Notes: generated by a model not told the origin, from the sequence alone. A DNA stretch of 64,000 nucleotides from Lachnospiraceae bacterium (GCA_017618075.1 JAFZUY010000050.1:32191-96190); one strand, 5' to 3'. Positions 44,111 to 53,215 are shown, counted from the first letter of the stretch. Translations and numbers: made by a program.

Positions 44111-44144
44111 GAGAATTTTTTCATAAAATATGAGCGCAATAATA

Positions 44145-44182
44145 AAATAACCAATGTACATTTTTTTGTACATTGGCTATTT
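44145..44182. terminator. Terminator after the small membrane protein gene
   Basis: CCAATGTACA pairs with TGTACATTGG around TTTTTT, followed by CTATTTTT on one strand and TTATTTTATT on the other. Confidence 0.75.
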
Positions 44183-44187
44183 TTACA

Positions 44188-44517
44188 TCAGTATTTTGGA
44201 TGTATCAATACAGCTACAATCATTAAAACCACAAACATGATGACGGAAGCAATAAAACTTATTATCTGAGGTTTCTTCATGACATCAATCTTAAATTTGC
44301 TTAAGACAAAGATGCTAAAAATGACTGCAACCATTGATATTAATATCTGCAAATATACTAAAACAGTTAATTCTGCAGCATTAAGTTTGTCCAAAGCGCT
44401 TAAATGATAAACATTCACTCCTCCGTCCGGCATATGAACCCTGTCCTTAAAGAGTTTTAGAAATATAATAACATTAAAAGCGATATTGGCTATTATCGAG
44501 ATGATGCTTGGTACCAT
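44188..44517 (-). CDS. Small three-helix membrane protein of unknown function
   Basis: 109 residues with hydrophobic helices at about 3-22, 50-72 and 82-104. No catalytic or binding motif is visible. GGAGGAATAA precedes the ATG, so translation is well supported. A 22-codon open frame with its own ribosome site lies 23 bp upstream (44541-44609). I do not recognise the family. Confidence 0.65.
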   Translation of the reverse strand: MVPSIISIIANIAFNVIIFLKLFKDRVHMPDGGVNVYHLSALDKLNAAELTVLVYLQILISMVAVIFSIFVLSKFKIDVMKKPQIISFIASVIMFVVLMIVAVLIHPKY

Positions 44518-44540
44518 TTATTCCTCCGTCAGGTAAAACT

Positions 44541-44609
44541 TTATATTACTTCTTCAACATTGTAACATATAATCTTTTTAATATCTTCTCCACACTTCTT
44601 CTCTACCAT
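44541..44609 (-). CDS. Candidate 22-residue small protein
   Basis: ATG at 44609 is preceded by AAAGGAGAATAAG and opens a 22-codon frame (MVEKKCGEDIKKIICYNVEEVI) ending in TAA at 44541. It is upstream of and on the same strand as the small membrane protein gene. A good ribosome site is the main evidence. It may be a leader peptide or simply a chance frame. Confidence 0.35.
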   Translation of the reverse strand: MVEKKCGEDIKKIICYNVEEVI

Positions 44610-44659
44610 CTTATTCTCCTTTAAAGCTTTCTAGGGAAATTTAACTTATTGTACTAGTG

Positions 44660-45244
44660 TCACGGTCTGTAATTATCTTTATCAACCGCCTCGTACAAAT
44701 CCATTCCCATCTTCTTCTCATAAAACTCTTTGAGACGCAGATTGTTTACCCACATATCCGGGTTATACGAGCCGTAACGGTTCTTAACATCCGTCATGCG
44801 GTCGATGATATCCATGACGCCTTCCGTACCTGCAATCGAATCCACGAACTGAATCAGTTCATCATATTCGTCCTGCACGGCTTCCGCGAGTTTAGTGCGA
44901 ATCAATTCCGTTTCTTCTTCGCTCGTGTCAGTCTTTCCCACATAGGTTCCTATATCTGTGCCGTAAAAGGAATGCGTAAGGCAGATTCTCGCCACATCAT
45001 CATAGCCTAAGGACAGCATATAGGTATAGCCGTCGGAAATATGCCTCATGGCACTCACTCCAAACTTACGTCCTATATCATGCAGGAGTCCTAAGACATA
45101 GGCTTTCTCAGAATCCATTCCCGTGTAAAACGCTATTCTCTCCGCACAGTGCGCCGCAGTTTTGCTGTGCCCAACCCAAGCGCCGGGATTGCATTCTGCC
45201 GCATCTGTTAATAAAATTTCTGCTTCTTCTCTAGTCGGATACAT
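44660..45244 (-). CDS. HD-domain phosphohydrolase
   Basis: 194 residues. The HD motif is VLGLLHDIGRKFG, with upstream GHSKTAAHCAERIA supplying the first histidine and LTHSFYG supplying a later one. This is the HDIG-type metal-dependent phosphohydrolase fold, acting on nucleotides or related phosphates. It is the last gene of a four-gene operon (helicase, Nudix, HIT, HD), starting 8 bp after the HIT gene stop. The specific substrate is unknown. Confidence 0.85.
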   Translation of the reverse strand: MYPTREEAEILLTDAAECNPGAWVGHSKTAAHCAERIAFYTGMDSEKAYVLGLLHDIGRKFGVSAMRHISDGYTYMLSLGYDDVARICLTHSFYGTDIGTYVGKTDTSEEETELIRTKLAEAVQDEYDELIQFVDSIAGTEGVMDIIDRMTDVKNRYGSYNPDMWVNNLRLKEFYEKKMGMDLYEAVDKDNYRP

Positions 45245-45252
45245 ATATTTCT

Positions 45253-45720
45253 CTACGCTCGTAAAAGCTTCTCCAGTTCAGTTTTTAAAGCATCTTTCAT
45301 CTTCTCAAGTTCTTCGGGCGAAGGACGGTTTGAATCATCATAAATCTTATCAAAAGGAAGACACCATACAGGTCCCACGCCGTTATTGCCGTAATTTCCT
45401 ATATCGCCTTTTCTACGGGGATACAAATGCCAGTGAAGATGAGCATCTCCCATTCCAAGCAATTCATAGTTCATTTTCTCCGGTCCGAAAGCCTTCGATG
45501 CAGCCTCCGCAACAATGGACATTTCCTCCATAAATTTAAGGCGTTCAGGCATATCTAACTGGAACAATTCCGTATAGTCATGATTCTTATATAAAAAGAG
45601 CGCATAACCGTAAAAATGCTGGTTGTCGCCAATAACAACATAACCGGTCTCAAGCTCTTTTACAAAATACGGATTACTTCCGTTTTTAATCATTTCAATT
45701 CTGTCGCAAATTAAGCACAT
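45253..45720 (-). CDS. HIT family nucleotide hydrolase
   Basis: 155 residues. The histidine triad is HLHWHLYPR (about residues 97-105), preceded by NYELLGMGDA. CLICD at the N-terminus is typical of HIT proteins with a cysteine pair. Family members hydrolyse dinucleoside polyphosphates or AMP-lysine/AMP-phosphoramidates. It begins 10 bp after the Nudix stop and ends 8 bp before the HD gene, so the three enzymes are made together. Confidence 0.87.
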   Translation of the reverse strand: MCLICDRIEMIKNGSNPYFVKELETGYVVIGDNQHFYGYALFLYKNHDYTELFQLDMPERLKFMEEMSIVAEAASKAFGPEKMNYELLGMGDAHLHWHLYPRRKGDIGNYGNNGVGPVWCLPFDKIYDDSNRPSPEELEKMKDALKTELEKLLRA

Positions 45721-45730
45721 ATTTTTCTCC

Positions 45731-46303
45731 TCATAAAAGAAATTGAATCAAATCTTTATCAGCCGGCAGCCACTTAACTGAAAGTAGTTCATCTTTAGAT
45801 AACCACTTGGCTGCTTCCGCCTCCTTAAGAATTAATTCACCTTCAACTAACTTAGCCCAGAAGCAATCCATCGAAAGATGAAACGTGGGGTAATCATATT
45901 CTATAGTATATATTAATTTGTCGACTTCTATAGTTGCTGAAAGTTCTTCTTTAATCTCACGAACAAGTGCTTGCTGAGGAGTTTCTCCTTTTTCAATCTT
46001 TCCTCCGGGGAATTCCCACCAGCCTTTAAATTCGCCATATCCTCTTGCCGTAGCAAATATCTTATCTCCATCCTTGATAACTGCTGCCACAACACGAACA
46101 TACTTTAATACTTTGCCATCAGCTGTGATTATAACTTTTTTTCCTTCAGCAATACCTTTTTTCTCAAGCTCGGCTTCTGGAACTTCTACAAACTTTTCGC
46201 TTTCTTCTGAACTTAGTTTAAGAAGCGCTGTCGGCTCTTTTCTATCCGTTTCCTCACAGCCGTAATCAGCTTCTGTTATTTGTTCAACTGTAAAAATCTC
46301 CAT
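45731..46303 (-). CDS. Nudix hydrolase (MutT-like) with N-terminal extension
   Basis: 190 residues from the ATG at 46303 (GGAG upstream). Residues 1-65 are an acidic N-terminal extension. The Nudix domain (about 70-190) has WWEFPGGKIEKGETPQQALVREIKEELSA (quoted in two parts: the box is GGKIEKGETPQQ then ALVREIKEEL), a complete catalytic box. KGWWEFPGGK resembles 8-oxo-dGTP diphosphatases. It starts 17 bp after the helicase stop. The N-terminal extension might bind the helicase; this is conjecture. Confidence 0.87.
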   Translation of the reverse strand: MEIFTVEQITEADYGCEETDRKEPTALLKLSSEESEKFVEVPEAELEKKGIAEGKKVIITADGKVLKYVRVVAAVIKDGDKIFATARGYGEFKGWWEFPGGKIEKGETPQQALVREIKEELSATIEVDKLIYTIEYDYPTFHLSMDCFWAKLVEGELILKEAEAAKWLSKDELLSVKWLPADKDLIQFLL

Positions 46304-46320
46304 GATAAACTCCAAAATGA

Positions 46321-49300
46321 TTAAGCATTAACGATATATTCGTAAATATCTTCTCTAACAGGTTCCTCAAGAATCCATTCGATTTCAACGGCACTCTTAT
46401 CCGTATTAGGCATCATAAATTCTTTCGCATTTCCATTGCTGTTCATATGTCCTAAATAATAAAATTCCTTAGATATTTTATCATCTTTATTCTTACGAAC
46501 AAACAATTCAACCTGTATTCCTCTTTCCTTTGCTTTAAGGAAATTCTGAACATCTTCGGACTGCATACTACGACCTGATTTTGAAATTGCTATCAGTGTC
46601 TGACGGCTTGTAAAATGATCCTCATATCTTGTAGTATCACTAATGTCTTCCGCCTTATCATAGTTGATGAAAACAGGAAAAGTTTTAGTCTTCTTATCGT
46701 ACTTATAACCACCGATATTTAAAGGCACTTCACTGTTTTCCCAGTTCAACAATCTGCATACATCTTCGTATGTATACTTCTGATACAAAACCAAATCCGT
46801 CTTTTTGTATGTGTCTTTATAATCTCTCTCATACCTGCTGATACCAAAGTCAACAAGCTCTTTGATGATATCGTAAAAGTCATTATTCTTCAAAAGTGAC
46901 ATCATGAATTTCGAAGGTAAATAATCGCCGTTATTCTCTTCAATGAAAACACATTTTTCATATGTTTTCTTTCCTGAGCCGGAAGAAAATTCATTGGTCA
47001 GTATATTAACCAAATTGTCTTTCATATTTGCACTCAGGTTTTTATTATATTTCTGAAGATCTTTAGTCAATCCTTCAAACAATCCAATCTTCGATAATCC
47101 CTTTGAGTATGCAAGAATTCTGTTCAATAATTCGAGTTCCTGAATTCTCTTTCCACTGGCCAATTTCTTGGAAATGAACTCTACAATCTTTTCTTCGTCT
47201 TCAGAAAGTCGAATTGTATAATCTTTTTCGTATTTAATTAAAAACTTGTAATACGAACCAAGACTGTTATTATCAAAGATTCTAAGGACGTCCATTTCAC
47301 CATAGTCGTCAAAATCTTTCAGCGCAGGAATATGGCCAATCTTATTCTTTAGGTTGATATAGTTTTCTTTTATGAGCTTAACATCACTGAAGTTTGCATT
47401 ATCAACAGATGCAAAAATGCGCTTTCTACTTATCTCATCAAAATGAATTGTAGAAGCTCCGGGAATAACTCTTCCGCCTTCCATAACGTATCTGCGGATG
47501 TTGTCTTTGTTATAAGATCTGTCGCCCGATAAAGCTATCGGAATCATAAAATTGTTATTATAATTTCCGATAAAATCGAGGATAACTACAAACTCTTTTC
47601 CTTCTGCTTTTCTTAATCCACGTCCAAGCTGCTGGATAAACACTATTGGTGATTCTGTAGGGCGCAACATTATTACCTGATTTACTTCAACAATATCAAC
47701 GCCTTCATTTAGAATTTCAACAGAAAGAATATAGTCTAAAGGACTTATTTCACCTTTTAATACTCTTTCGTCATTTTCATCAACCGCTAGTCTTTCGAAA
47801 GCCTGCTGTCTTTCTTCTTCTTTTGCATTACCATTTAAAGAAATCGTTCTGAAAGGCTTTCCTGTTTCAGGATTAATAGTTGCATTAAGTTTTCTTGAAA
47901 GCTCTTCAGATTCATCTATTCTTGAGCAGAAGATCAAGCCTTTAACTTTATCTCCGCTATATCCAAAATAAGTAGCTTCTTCTACGATATGCTTAACTCT
48001 TTCATCCGAAGTTAATAACGCAAAATCCTTGGATGATAACTGTCTTGTTTTAATCTGTTCATCACCAATCACTGCTAAATCACTGATGCCAAAATAATGG
48101 AACGGGCAAAGCATATTTTCTTCCATAGCCTGCTGAAGTCTTATTTCATATGCAATCCTATAGTCGAAAATTTCATAGATATTTCTTCCCTCAATATTGT
48201 CGTCTCTTTTATCAGGAGTAGCAGTCATACCAAGCCATAACTTAGGTTTGAAATAACTCATAACTTTCTGATATGTGTTAGCAGACGAATGATGCGCTTC
48301 ATCCAAAATGATACAGTCAAATTCTTCAGGTTTATATTCAAAAAGATGAGTATCACGATTAAGAGTCTGAACAGTTGCAAATACATAGTCTTTGTCGTAT
48401 TCACTATGACCTGCTCCGACTAATCCCATCGAAACACTCTTGTTAAAAACTCTCTCATATGATTTCTTAGTTTGTCTTGCAAGCTGACCTCTGTGAACTA
48501 AAAACAAAACACGTTTAAAGCCAAGTTCACGCATAGCAAAAGCAGATGCATATGTCTTTCCGGTACCGGTTGCAGAGATAAGTAAAGCACGTTCTCCACC
48601 TGCTGCAATTATTTTACGTAAGTTAGTAATAAAACCAACCTGCATGCTATTCGGTTTGAGTCTATATTTTTCCAGAGAAGTTATCTCATCCTGTTTTGCT
48701 ATCTCACGCTGATGCTTGATAATCTTAAACTTCTCTTTATAGTTCTCATAAAATTCTTCGAAATCATAAGCATACTGTGATGACCAGAGTTCTCTATACT
48801 CTTTGATAATCTCCTGGGCCATCTCGCCTTGCTCAGTAGAAATAATTTTGGTGTTCCATTCACGATTAGTAGTTAACGCTGTTTTAGTCATGTTGGAACT
48901 GCCAATTATAATTCTATAAATCTCTTCATGTTTGAAAATGTATCCTTTGGTATGGAAACCTTCTTCCGCTTGTTCAACATCATACATTTTCAAAGAAATA
49001 TTAGATAATTCGCTCAGTTTTTCTAACGCTTTAGGCTCACTGAAATACAAATAATTTGTTGTGAGGATCTGGCCTTTTACGCCCTTTTTCTCAAGTTCTC
49101 TTAATGTGAGCAATAAGGGTTCAATTCCGCCAAAAGTAATAAATGCAACACTAATAAAGAATTGATCGCACGACAAAAGCTCATCCTCTATGGATGAGAA
49201 TACTTTCTTTCCTTCTTTGTAATTGTTAGATACAAATTGTGGTGTGCACAGAGGATCAGAAACTACAGAACCATCTATAAATGCTGTTTCAAATCCTTTG

Positions 49301-49323
49301 CGTAAATCATTAATACTATTCAT
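46321..49323 (-). CDS. PLD-nuclease / superfamily 2 helicase / DUF3427 protein
   Basis: 1000 residues. The N-terminal PLD-like domain (about 35-190) has the HKD-type motif FHTKGYIFKH followed by IIGSSNMTKTAL. The helicase core (about 220-620) has Walker A SATGTGKT, DEAHHSS in motif II, GMTATPD in motif III and QQLGRGLRK in motif VI. The C-terminal 380 residues correspond to DUF3427-type helicase-nuclease proteins. This architecture predicts a DNA- or RNA-translocating nuclease. It heads a four-gene operon with three nucleotide hydrolases. The ribosome site is weak, which may limit expression. Confidence 0.87.
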   Translation of the reverse strand: MNSINDLRKGFETAFIDGSVVSDPLCTPQFVSNNYKEGKKVFSSIEDELLSCDQFFISVAFITFGGIEPLLLTLRELEKKGVKGQILTTNYLYFSEPKALEKLSELSNISLKMYDVEQAEEGFHTKGYIFKHEEIYRIIIGSSNMTKTALTTNREWNTKIISTEQGEMAQEIIKEYRELWSSQYAYDFEEFYENYKEKFKIIKHQREIAKQDEITSLEKYRLKPNSMQVGFITNLRKIIAAGGERALLISATGTGKTYASAFAMRELGFKRVLFLVHRGQLARQTKKSYERVFNKSVSMGLVGAGHSEYDKDYVFATVQTLNRDTHLFEYKPEEFDCIILDEAHHSSANTYQKVMSYFKPKLWLGMTATPDKRDDNIEGRNIYEIFDYRIAYEIRLQQAMEENMLCPFHYFGISDLAVIGDEQIKTRQLSSKDFALLTSDERVKHIVEEATYFGYSGDKVKGLIFCSRIDESEELSRKLNATINPETGKPFRTISLNGNAKEEERQQAFERLAVDENDERVLKGEISPLDYILSVEILNEGVDIVEVNQVIMLRPTESPIVFIQQLGRGLRKAEGKEFVVILDFIGNYNNNFMIPIALSGDRSYNKDNIRRYVMEGGRVIPGASTIHFDEISRKRIFASVDNANFSDVKLIKENYINLKNKIGHIPALKDFDDYGEMDVLRIFDNNSLGSYYKFLIKYEKDYTIRLSEDEEKIVEFISKKLASGKRIQELELLNRILAYSKGLSKIGLFEGLTKDLQKYNKNLSANMKDNLVNILTNEFSSGSGKKTYEKCVFIEENNGDYLPSKFMMSLLKNNDFYDIIKELVDFGISRYERDYKDTYKKTDLVLYQKYTYEDVCRLLNWENSEVPLNIGGYKYDKKTKTFPVFINYDKAEDISDTTRYEDHFTSRQTLIAISKSGRSMQSEDVQNFLKAKERGIQVELFVRKNKDDKISKEFYYLGHMNSNGNAKEFMMPNTDKSAVEIEWILEEPVREDIYEYIVNA

Positions 49324-49360
49324 TGTTTTTTCTCGTCATTGTTGCATTTATACTATTATA

Positions 49361-49963
49361 TCAAATTTCAAAATCACCGGTATACTCTCCAACCTTAACA
49401 AGCTGGTTATCAGCAACCACAAATTCGAAGCCGTCACTCCAGGGAGTGTCGCCCTCCATGATGAACCATACATGTTCGGGGTCGCCGCCTTTTTCGGTGG
49501 ATAAATGCATTGCCTTGAGTTTGATGTAAATTAAAATATTATCACCGTCGCCGTAATCAGCTACTTCATCTATGCCGGGGCCCTCGCTGATGCTTCTGAT
49601 TTGCTCAAAATGCTCGTGTGCCTTGTTGACTATAGTTTCTTTAGGGATTGCGTTAAAAAACTTAATACAGGCGTTTATATACTCTTCAGAAGCGCCGTCA
49701 TCATATAACTCAACATTTGTATTGAAAAGTGTTGCCCGAACTTTTCTTCTTTTATCAGTTTTATCATCAGAAAAGAACTTATCCGGAGATATAAAATACA
49801 CTAAACTCAGCACAAAGAAAAACGTGAGTATAACGCCGAATATTATTGCTCCGATAGGACGATAAATCTTTCCCCAGAACGATATCAGCAACACAATATA
49901 AAACACTTCCAAAGATGCGGTTACAATCAGTGGTAACAATAATTTTTTTCTGTTTTTGCTCAT
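49361..49963 (-). CDS. Membrane-anchored protein of unknown function
   Basis: 200 residues with two helices at about 10-32 and 37-60 and a soluble cytoplasmic or external domain (about 75-200). That domain contains EYINACIKFFNAIPKE and DGDNILIYIKLKAMHL. Nothing in it matches a family I know. It ends 37 bp before the helicase start and starts 27 bp after the next membrane-protein gene ends, so all could lie on one transcript. Confidence 0.65.
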   Translation of the reverse strand: MSKNRKKLLLPLIVTASLEVFYIVLLISFWGKIYRPIGAIIFGVILTFFFVLSLVYFISPDKFFSDDKTDKRRKVRATLFNTNVELYDDGASEEYINACIKFFNAIPKETIVNKAHEHFEQIRSISEGPGIDEVADYGDGDNILIYIKLKAMHLSTEKGGDPEHVWFIMEGDTPWSDGFEFVVADNQLVKVGEYTGDFEI

Positions 49964-49990
49964 ATTAACCCGCCTTAAAATCTAATAAGA

Positions 49991-50863
49991 TTAAACATTC
50001 CTTCTAAGCAATATTTTAATTAAATCTTTTCGCATTTTCAATACATACACGACCCACAAAAGGCAGATAATACAGGCTATTATATTAATAAGTCCGAATC
50101 TTAAATCGGTTAGTCTCTCAAAGAATAAATCGCATATTGAGATGGTTACATATCTGATGAGTTCTACAACCAGAACGAGTGAAGGGAATACAAAGAACTT
50201 ATTTCTTTTAGGAGCAAATCTTTTTATTCGCAGGCTTAGTGTGATTAACGAAGCAAATAATATGGCTACGAGGATTATTCCGATTATTTTAGGAGCGGTA
50301 TTTAGGTAGGTAATTCTTTCGTTAAAAGGTAGTGGTTTCGCGGATACAATCGTGGGCAGCATTCCTGAATCTCCACTGCGCCGGTCAAAAACATAAAAGG
50401 CAAATGTCGGAGGTGTAATCGTTGAAATATATCCGGTAATTCTTGTACCGACACTTGCTGCCAGAGCTACTATCAGGTGAATTACGCCTATATGATAATT
50501 GCGTATAAAATGCATGCAGAAGCAAACGATAAAAGCAATATCTAAAAACAAAACTGCCCAGACAAGATATCTGCTTTCAATTTGTGTTTTTTTATAAACA
50601 CTGCCTATATACCAATCCTTATATATTGCTTTTCTCCTTAATACAACATTAAACAAATTGCAATATGTATGCATGCTTAAGAAAAGCTGCGCAACCATAA
50701 TCGCCAGAGACGATGCGAGCCACCTGGATTTTTTATCTTTTATGATTGTTAAAATAACCATGACGAGAGAAGCCAGTATAAGCGCCAGTTGTATCGGAAT
50801 CAAGGCTTCCGTGTAGCGCATGCAAGATCTCATCACCCTGTTATAAATCAATACCCAATCCAT
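49991..50863 (-). CDS. Polytopic membrane protein of unknown function
   Basis: 290 residues with about seven hydrophobic helices spread over the whole length and few polar loops. AGGAGAAGAAA precedes the ATG. No motif is recognised. It is followed at 27 bp by another membrane protein of unknown function, suggesting a functional pair. Confidence 0.65.
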   Translation of the reverse strand: MDWVLIYNRVMRSCMRYTEALIPIQLALILASLVMVILTIIKDKKSRWLASSLAIMVAQLFLSMHTYCNLFNVVLRRKAIYKDWYIGSVYKKTQIESRYLVWAVLFLDIAFIVCFCMHFIRNYHIGVIHLIVALAASVGTRITGYISTITPPTFAFYVFDRRSGDSGMLPTIVSAKPLPFNERITYLNTAPKIIGIILVAILFASLITLSLRIKRFAPKRNKFFVFPSLVLVVELIRYVTISICDLFFERLTDLRFGLINIIACIICLLWVVYVLKMRKDLIKILLRRNV

Positions 50864-50883
50864 TTTCTTCTCCTGCTTTAAAC

Positions 50884-50919
50884 AAAAAAACTCACCTGAC
50901 TGTAAAACAATCAGGTGAG
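50884..50919 (-). terminator. Terminator of the LysM surface protein gene
   Basis: CTCACCTGA pairs with TCAGGTGAG around an 11-nt loop, followed by TTTTTTT on the minus strand. Confidence 0.85.
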
Positions 50920-50956
50920 ATATTTGTTACATTAAATTGTACGGAGTTATTGGGTT

Positions 50957-53056
50957 TTAGTAGATTAATTCCTGACCTTCTACGATGTAATCAGGATTCT
51001 TAATTCCGTTCTTGTCTACAAGATACTGAATCGTTACTCCAAGCTTAACAGATATTCCTGTAAGTGTATCTCCTGCTTTAACTACATAGGTTCCGTTTCC
51101 TTTGGCACCTGTGGGTGCATTGTTACCGCCATAGTTGGCAAGCAGCCACAAAGGTCCGTACCAAGGGGTGTCGGCATAAGCAACTGCCTTGCCTGCAGGA
51201 ATTGTGATTGTATATTCTTGGCCTTCGTAGGTTACATGATAAACGAATGTGATGTCAGGATGATTTACTAGGAAATTCATTATCTCGTAAGGAAGTGCAA
51301 AATCACCGCTGTATTCTACCGTCTTTTCACTATCGGGCTCAGCTGCAATGTTAAGTGCAAGTCTTAAATCATCGAGCCAGTCTTTCTCGGGAATTTCTTC
51401 TTCGGGTTCTTCGGGTGTTTCAGGTTCTGTCGGATTCTGAGGTGTTTCAGGTTCCGTCTGCTCAACAATTTCTTCTTCACTGTAGGTTGCTGTGTATGTA
51501 GCTGCACCTTTTACAGTATCTATTTCAGGTGTCCAGCCTGAGAAGGTGTATTTCTTGTTGCCTTCTTTAGCTCTGACGGGCGTTTCTCCGTCATACGAAG
51601 GAGTTGAACCGTAAGCTACATTCTTATCAGTTTCAAGAACTGTACCGTCGTAGTTTTTCCATGAAATCGTAAAAGTACCTATAGTCCACTGTGCGTAGAG
51701 AGTCACTGTGTCATTGTCTGTACTAGAAAGATTGCTTATTTCTTCATCTTTATAGGGCGTTCCACTTCCATCTGCAACAGTATTCCAACAGTCAAATGTT
51801 TTGCCTTCATATGTGAATGCATTTGCGGTCAAAGCAGTTTTATCATCGTATTTTCTGCTCTGATTGTTCATTGTTCCGGTTCCACCGTTGGAATCGTATT
51901 TGATGGTGTATTCTATGGGTGCGAAGGTGTATGTATATGTTTCGTCTTTTTCAAGAGTTTTTCCTGTATCGGGTTCTGCATCCCAACTTCCTAACTTATA
52001 CCCTGTGTCAGGATTTTCGGGTGTGGGGATATCTTCTGCTTTTAAATTAAGTGCTAAATCTTCGTCTTCATTTCTCCAGTATTCAACCTCCTTTACGGTC
52101 GATCCGTCAGACCAGGAGCCGTTGTTTATTTTGAACGTAACTACAGAGCTTATTGTAGCACACTCAACCCATTGAGCATTGAGTATTAAATTTTCTGATA
52201 TTTTAATGGATTCTTTATCATCATACGTCTTCTGACCGGATTCTGTTTTCCAGCAATCAAATTTTTTACCTTTATTTCTGAATTTATTTGGATAAAGATT
52301 TGTGTCCACATCTGGACGAACATATTGCGTTATTGTATTATTTGATCCGTCATTTGCATTAAACGTGACAGTAAATAAAGTACTTGCACTATATTCTATA
52401 GAACCATCTATTTCTCCGCCTTCCTTTACGAAAGTTTGGGTACTACATACTCCGCTTCCTTTTTTAGAAGCTGTATTATCCTTAATTGTTCCCCCTTCCA
52501 TTTTGAAGGTTTCAGTATTTAATACTCCACCGCCATACATAGCGTTATTCCCTGAGATTGTTCCCCCGTTCATTGTGAAGGTTCCTGCATTATTTACTCC
52601 AGCGCCCAAAGAAGAGTTATTCCCTGAGATTGTTCCTCCGTTCATTGTGAAGGTTCCATAATTAAATACTCCCCTGCAATTCTTTCCATTAGCATGAGTT
52701 ATTTTTCCTAAGTTATCTTTTTTATCATACAAATTTAATGTGCCTTTAACAGTTATAGTATTAACATCCTCAGTCTGAGTTATACTGAAACCGTTTAAAC
52801 ATAAATTAACGGTTTTACCTGAATATATTATGAATGGTTCAGAGATTTCAATATTATTTACCAGATATCCGCTTCCGCCATTTTCCCCAAGTTCCATTAA
52901 TTGTTTCGAAGTACTTATCTCGTCCCAATTAGAATGATCATGTTCTTGCACATCATCAGCCTTAACCACTATCGGTTTACCAAATACAGGCAATAACGCA
53001 AATATCATAACTGCCGTTAAGATAATCGATAAAATTCTTCTTCCACTTTTTTTCAT
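50957..53056 (-). CDS. Secreted surface protein: beta-helix-like repeats, InlB B-repeats and C-terminal LysM
   Basis: 699 residues from the ATG at 53056 (GGAGGGG upstream). A signal peptide (about 1-32) is followed by short repeats of the type GTFTMNGGTISGNN (about 100-215), a beta-helix pattern. Three or so InlB B-type (Flg_new) repeats follow (about 230-530), with FDCWKTESGQKTYDD, FDCWNTVADGSGTPY and GWTPEIDTV. A Pro/Glu-rich linker, an unassigned domain and a C-terminal LysM (TYVVKAGDTLTGISVKLGV, about 655-698) complete it. LysM should hold it in the peptidoglycan. A c-di-GMP-I riboswitch in its leader suggests an adhesion role. Confidence 0.85.
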   Translation of the reverse strand: MKKSGRRILSIILTAVMIFALLPVFGKPIVVKADDVQEHDHSNWDEISTSKQLMELGENGGSGYLVNNIEISEPFIIYSGKTVNLCLNGFSITQTEDVNTITVKGTLNLYDKKDNLGKITHANGKNCRGVFNYGTFTMNGGTISGNNSSLGAGVNNAGTFTMNGGTISGNNAMYGGGVLNTETFKMEGGTIKDNTASKKGSGVCSTQTFVKEGGEIDGSIEYSASTLFTVTFNANDGSNNTITQYVRPDVDTNLYPNKFRNKGKKFDCWKTESGQKTYDDKESIKISENLILNAQWVECATISSVVTFKINNGSWSDGSTVKEVEYWRNEDEDLALNLKAEDIPTPENPDTGYKLGSWDAEPDTGKTLEKDETYTYTFAPIEYTIKYDSNGGTGTMNNQSRKYDDKTALTANAFTYEGKTFDCWNTVADGSGTPYKDEEISNLSSTDNDTVTLYAQWTIGTFTISWKNYDGTVLETDKNVAYGSTPSYDGETPVRAKEGNKKYTFSGWTPEIDTVKGAATYTATYSEEEIVEQTEPETPQNPTEPETPEEPEEEIPEKDWLDDLRLALNIAAEPDSEKTVEYSGDFALPYEIMNFLVNHPDITFVYHVTYEGQEYTITIPAGKAVAYADTPWYGPLWLLANYGGNNAPTGAKGNGTYVVKAGDTLTGISVKLGVTIQYLVDKNGIKNPDYIVEGQELIY
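52545..52656 (-). repeat. Intragenic 72-bp near-repeat in the surface protein gene
   Basis: The stretch starting TTATTCCCTGAG at 52545 recurs 72 bp later at 52617, nearly identical for about 40 bp. It encodes two consecutive GTFTMNGGTISGN units of 24 residues. Copy number is likely variable between strains. Confidence 0.7.
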
Positions 53057-53103
53057 TTTCGTCCCCTCCAATGACCTTTTTATTCCCGTTTTCCCTTTTA
53101 AAA

Positions 53104-53215
53104 CAAAAAAGCAACCAAACAAGATTATTCTTATCTGATTGCAGTTAAACCGCCTTCGTTTACACTTTAAGGCTTACAACTTTGCGTCCTACCCTCTCGG
53201 ATAGTTTGCCCTTAT
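53104..53215 (-). promoter_or_regulatory. c-di-GMP-I (GEMM) riboswitch with intrinsic terminator
   Basis: On the minus strand the aptamer begins at about 53213 with GGGCAAACUAUCC, a GAGA tetraloop, then GGGUAGGACGCAAAGUU. It continues with GCCUU...AAGGC and GGUUUAACUGC, ending at about 53140. GGGCAAAC, the GNRA-capped stem and GACGCAAAG are the diagnostic blocks of the c-di-GMP-I class, with G at the guanine-reading position. A terminator (GCAATCA/TGGTTGC plus TTTTTT, 53143-53104) follows, sharing two bases with the aptamer end. It precedes the LysM surface protein gene. Whether ligand turns expression on or off is not clear from pairing. Confidence 0.85.

Noticed and set aside
53137-53215. 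3',3'-cGAMP-type (GEMM-Ib) specificity for the riboswitch
   Set aside because: The purine in the ligand-reading GGGCAAAC block is G, which favours c-di-GMP, although this cannot be settled by reading alone.
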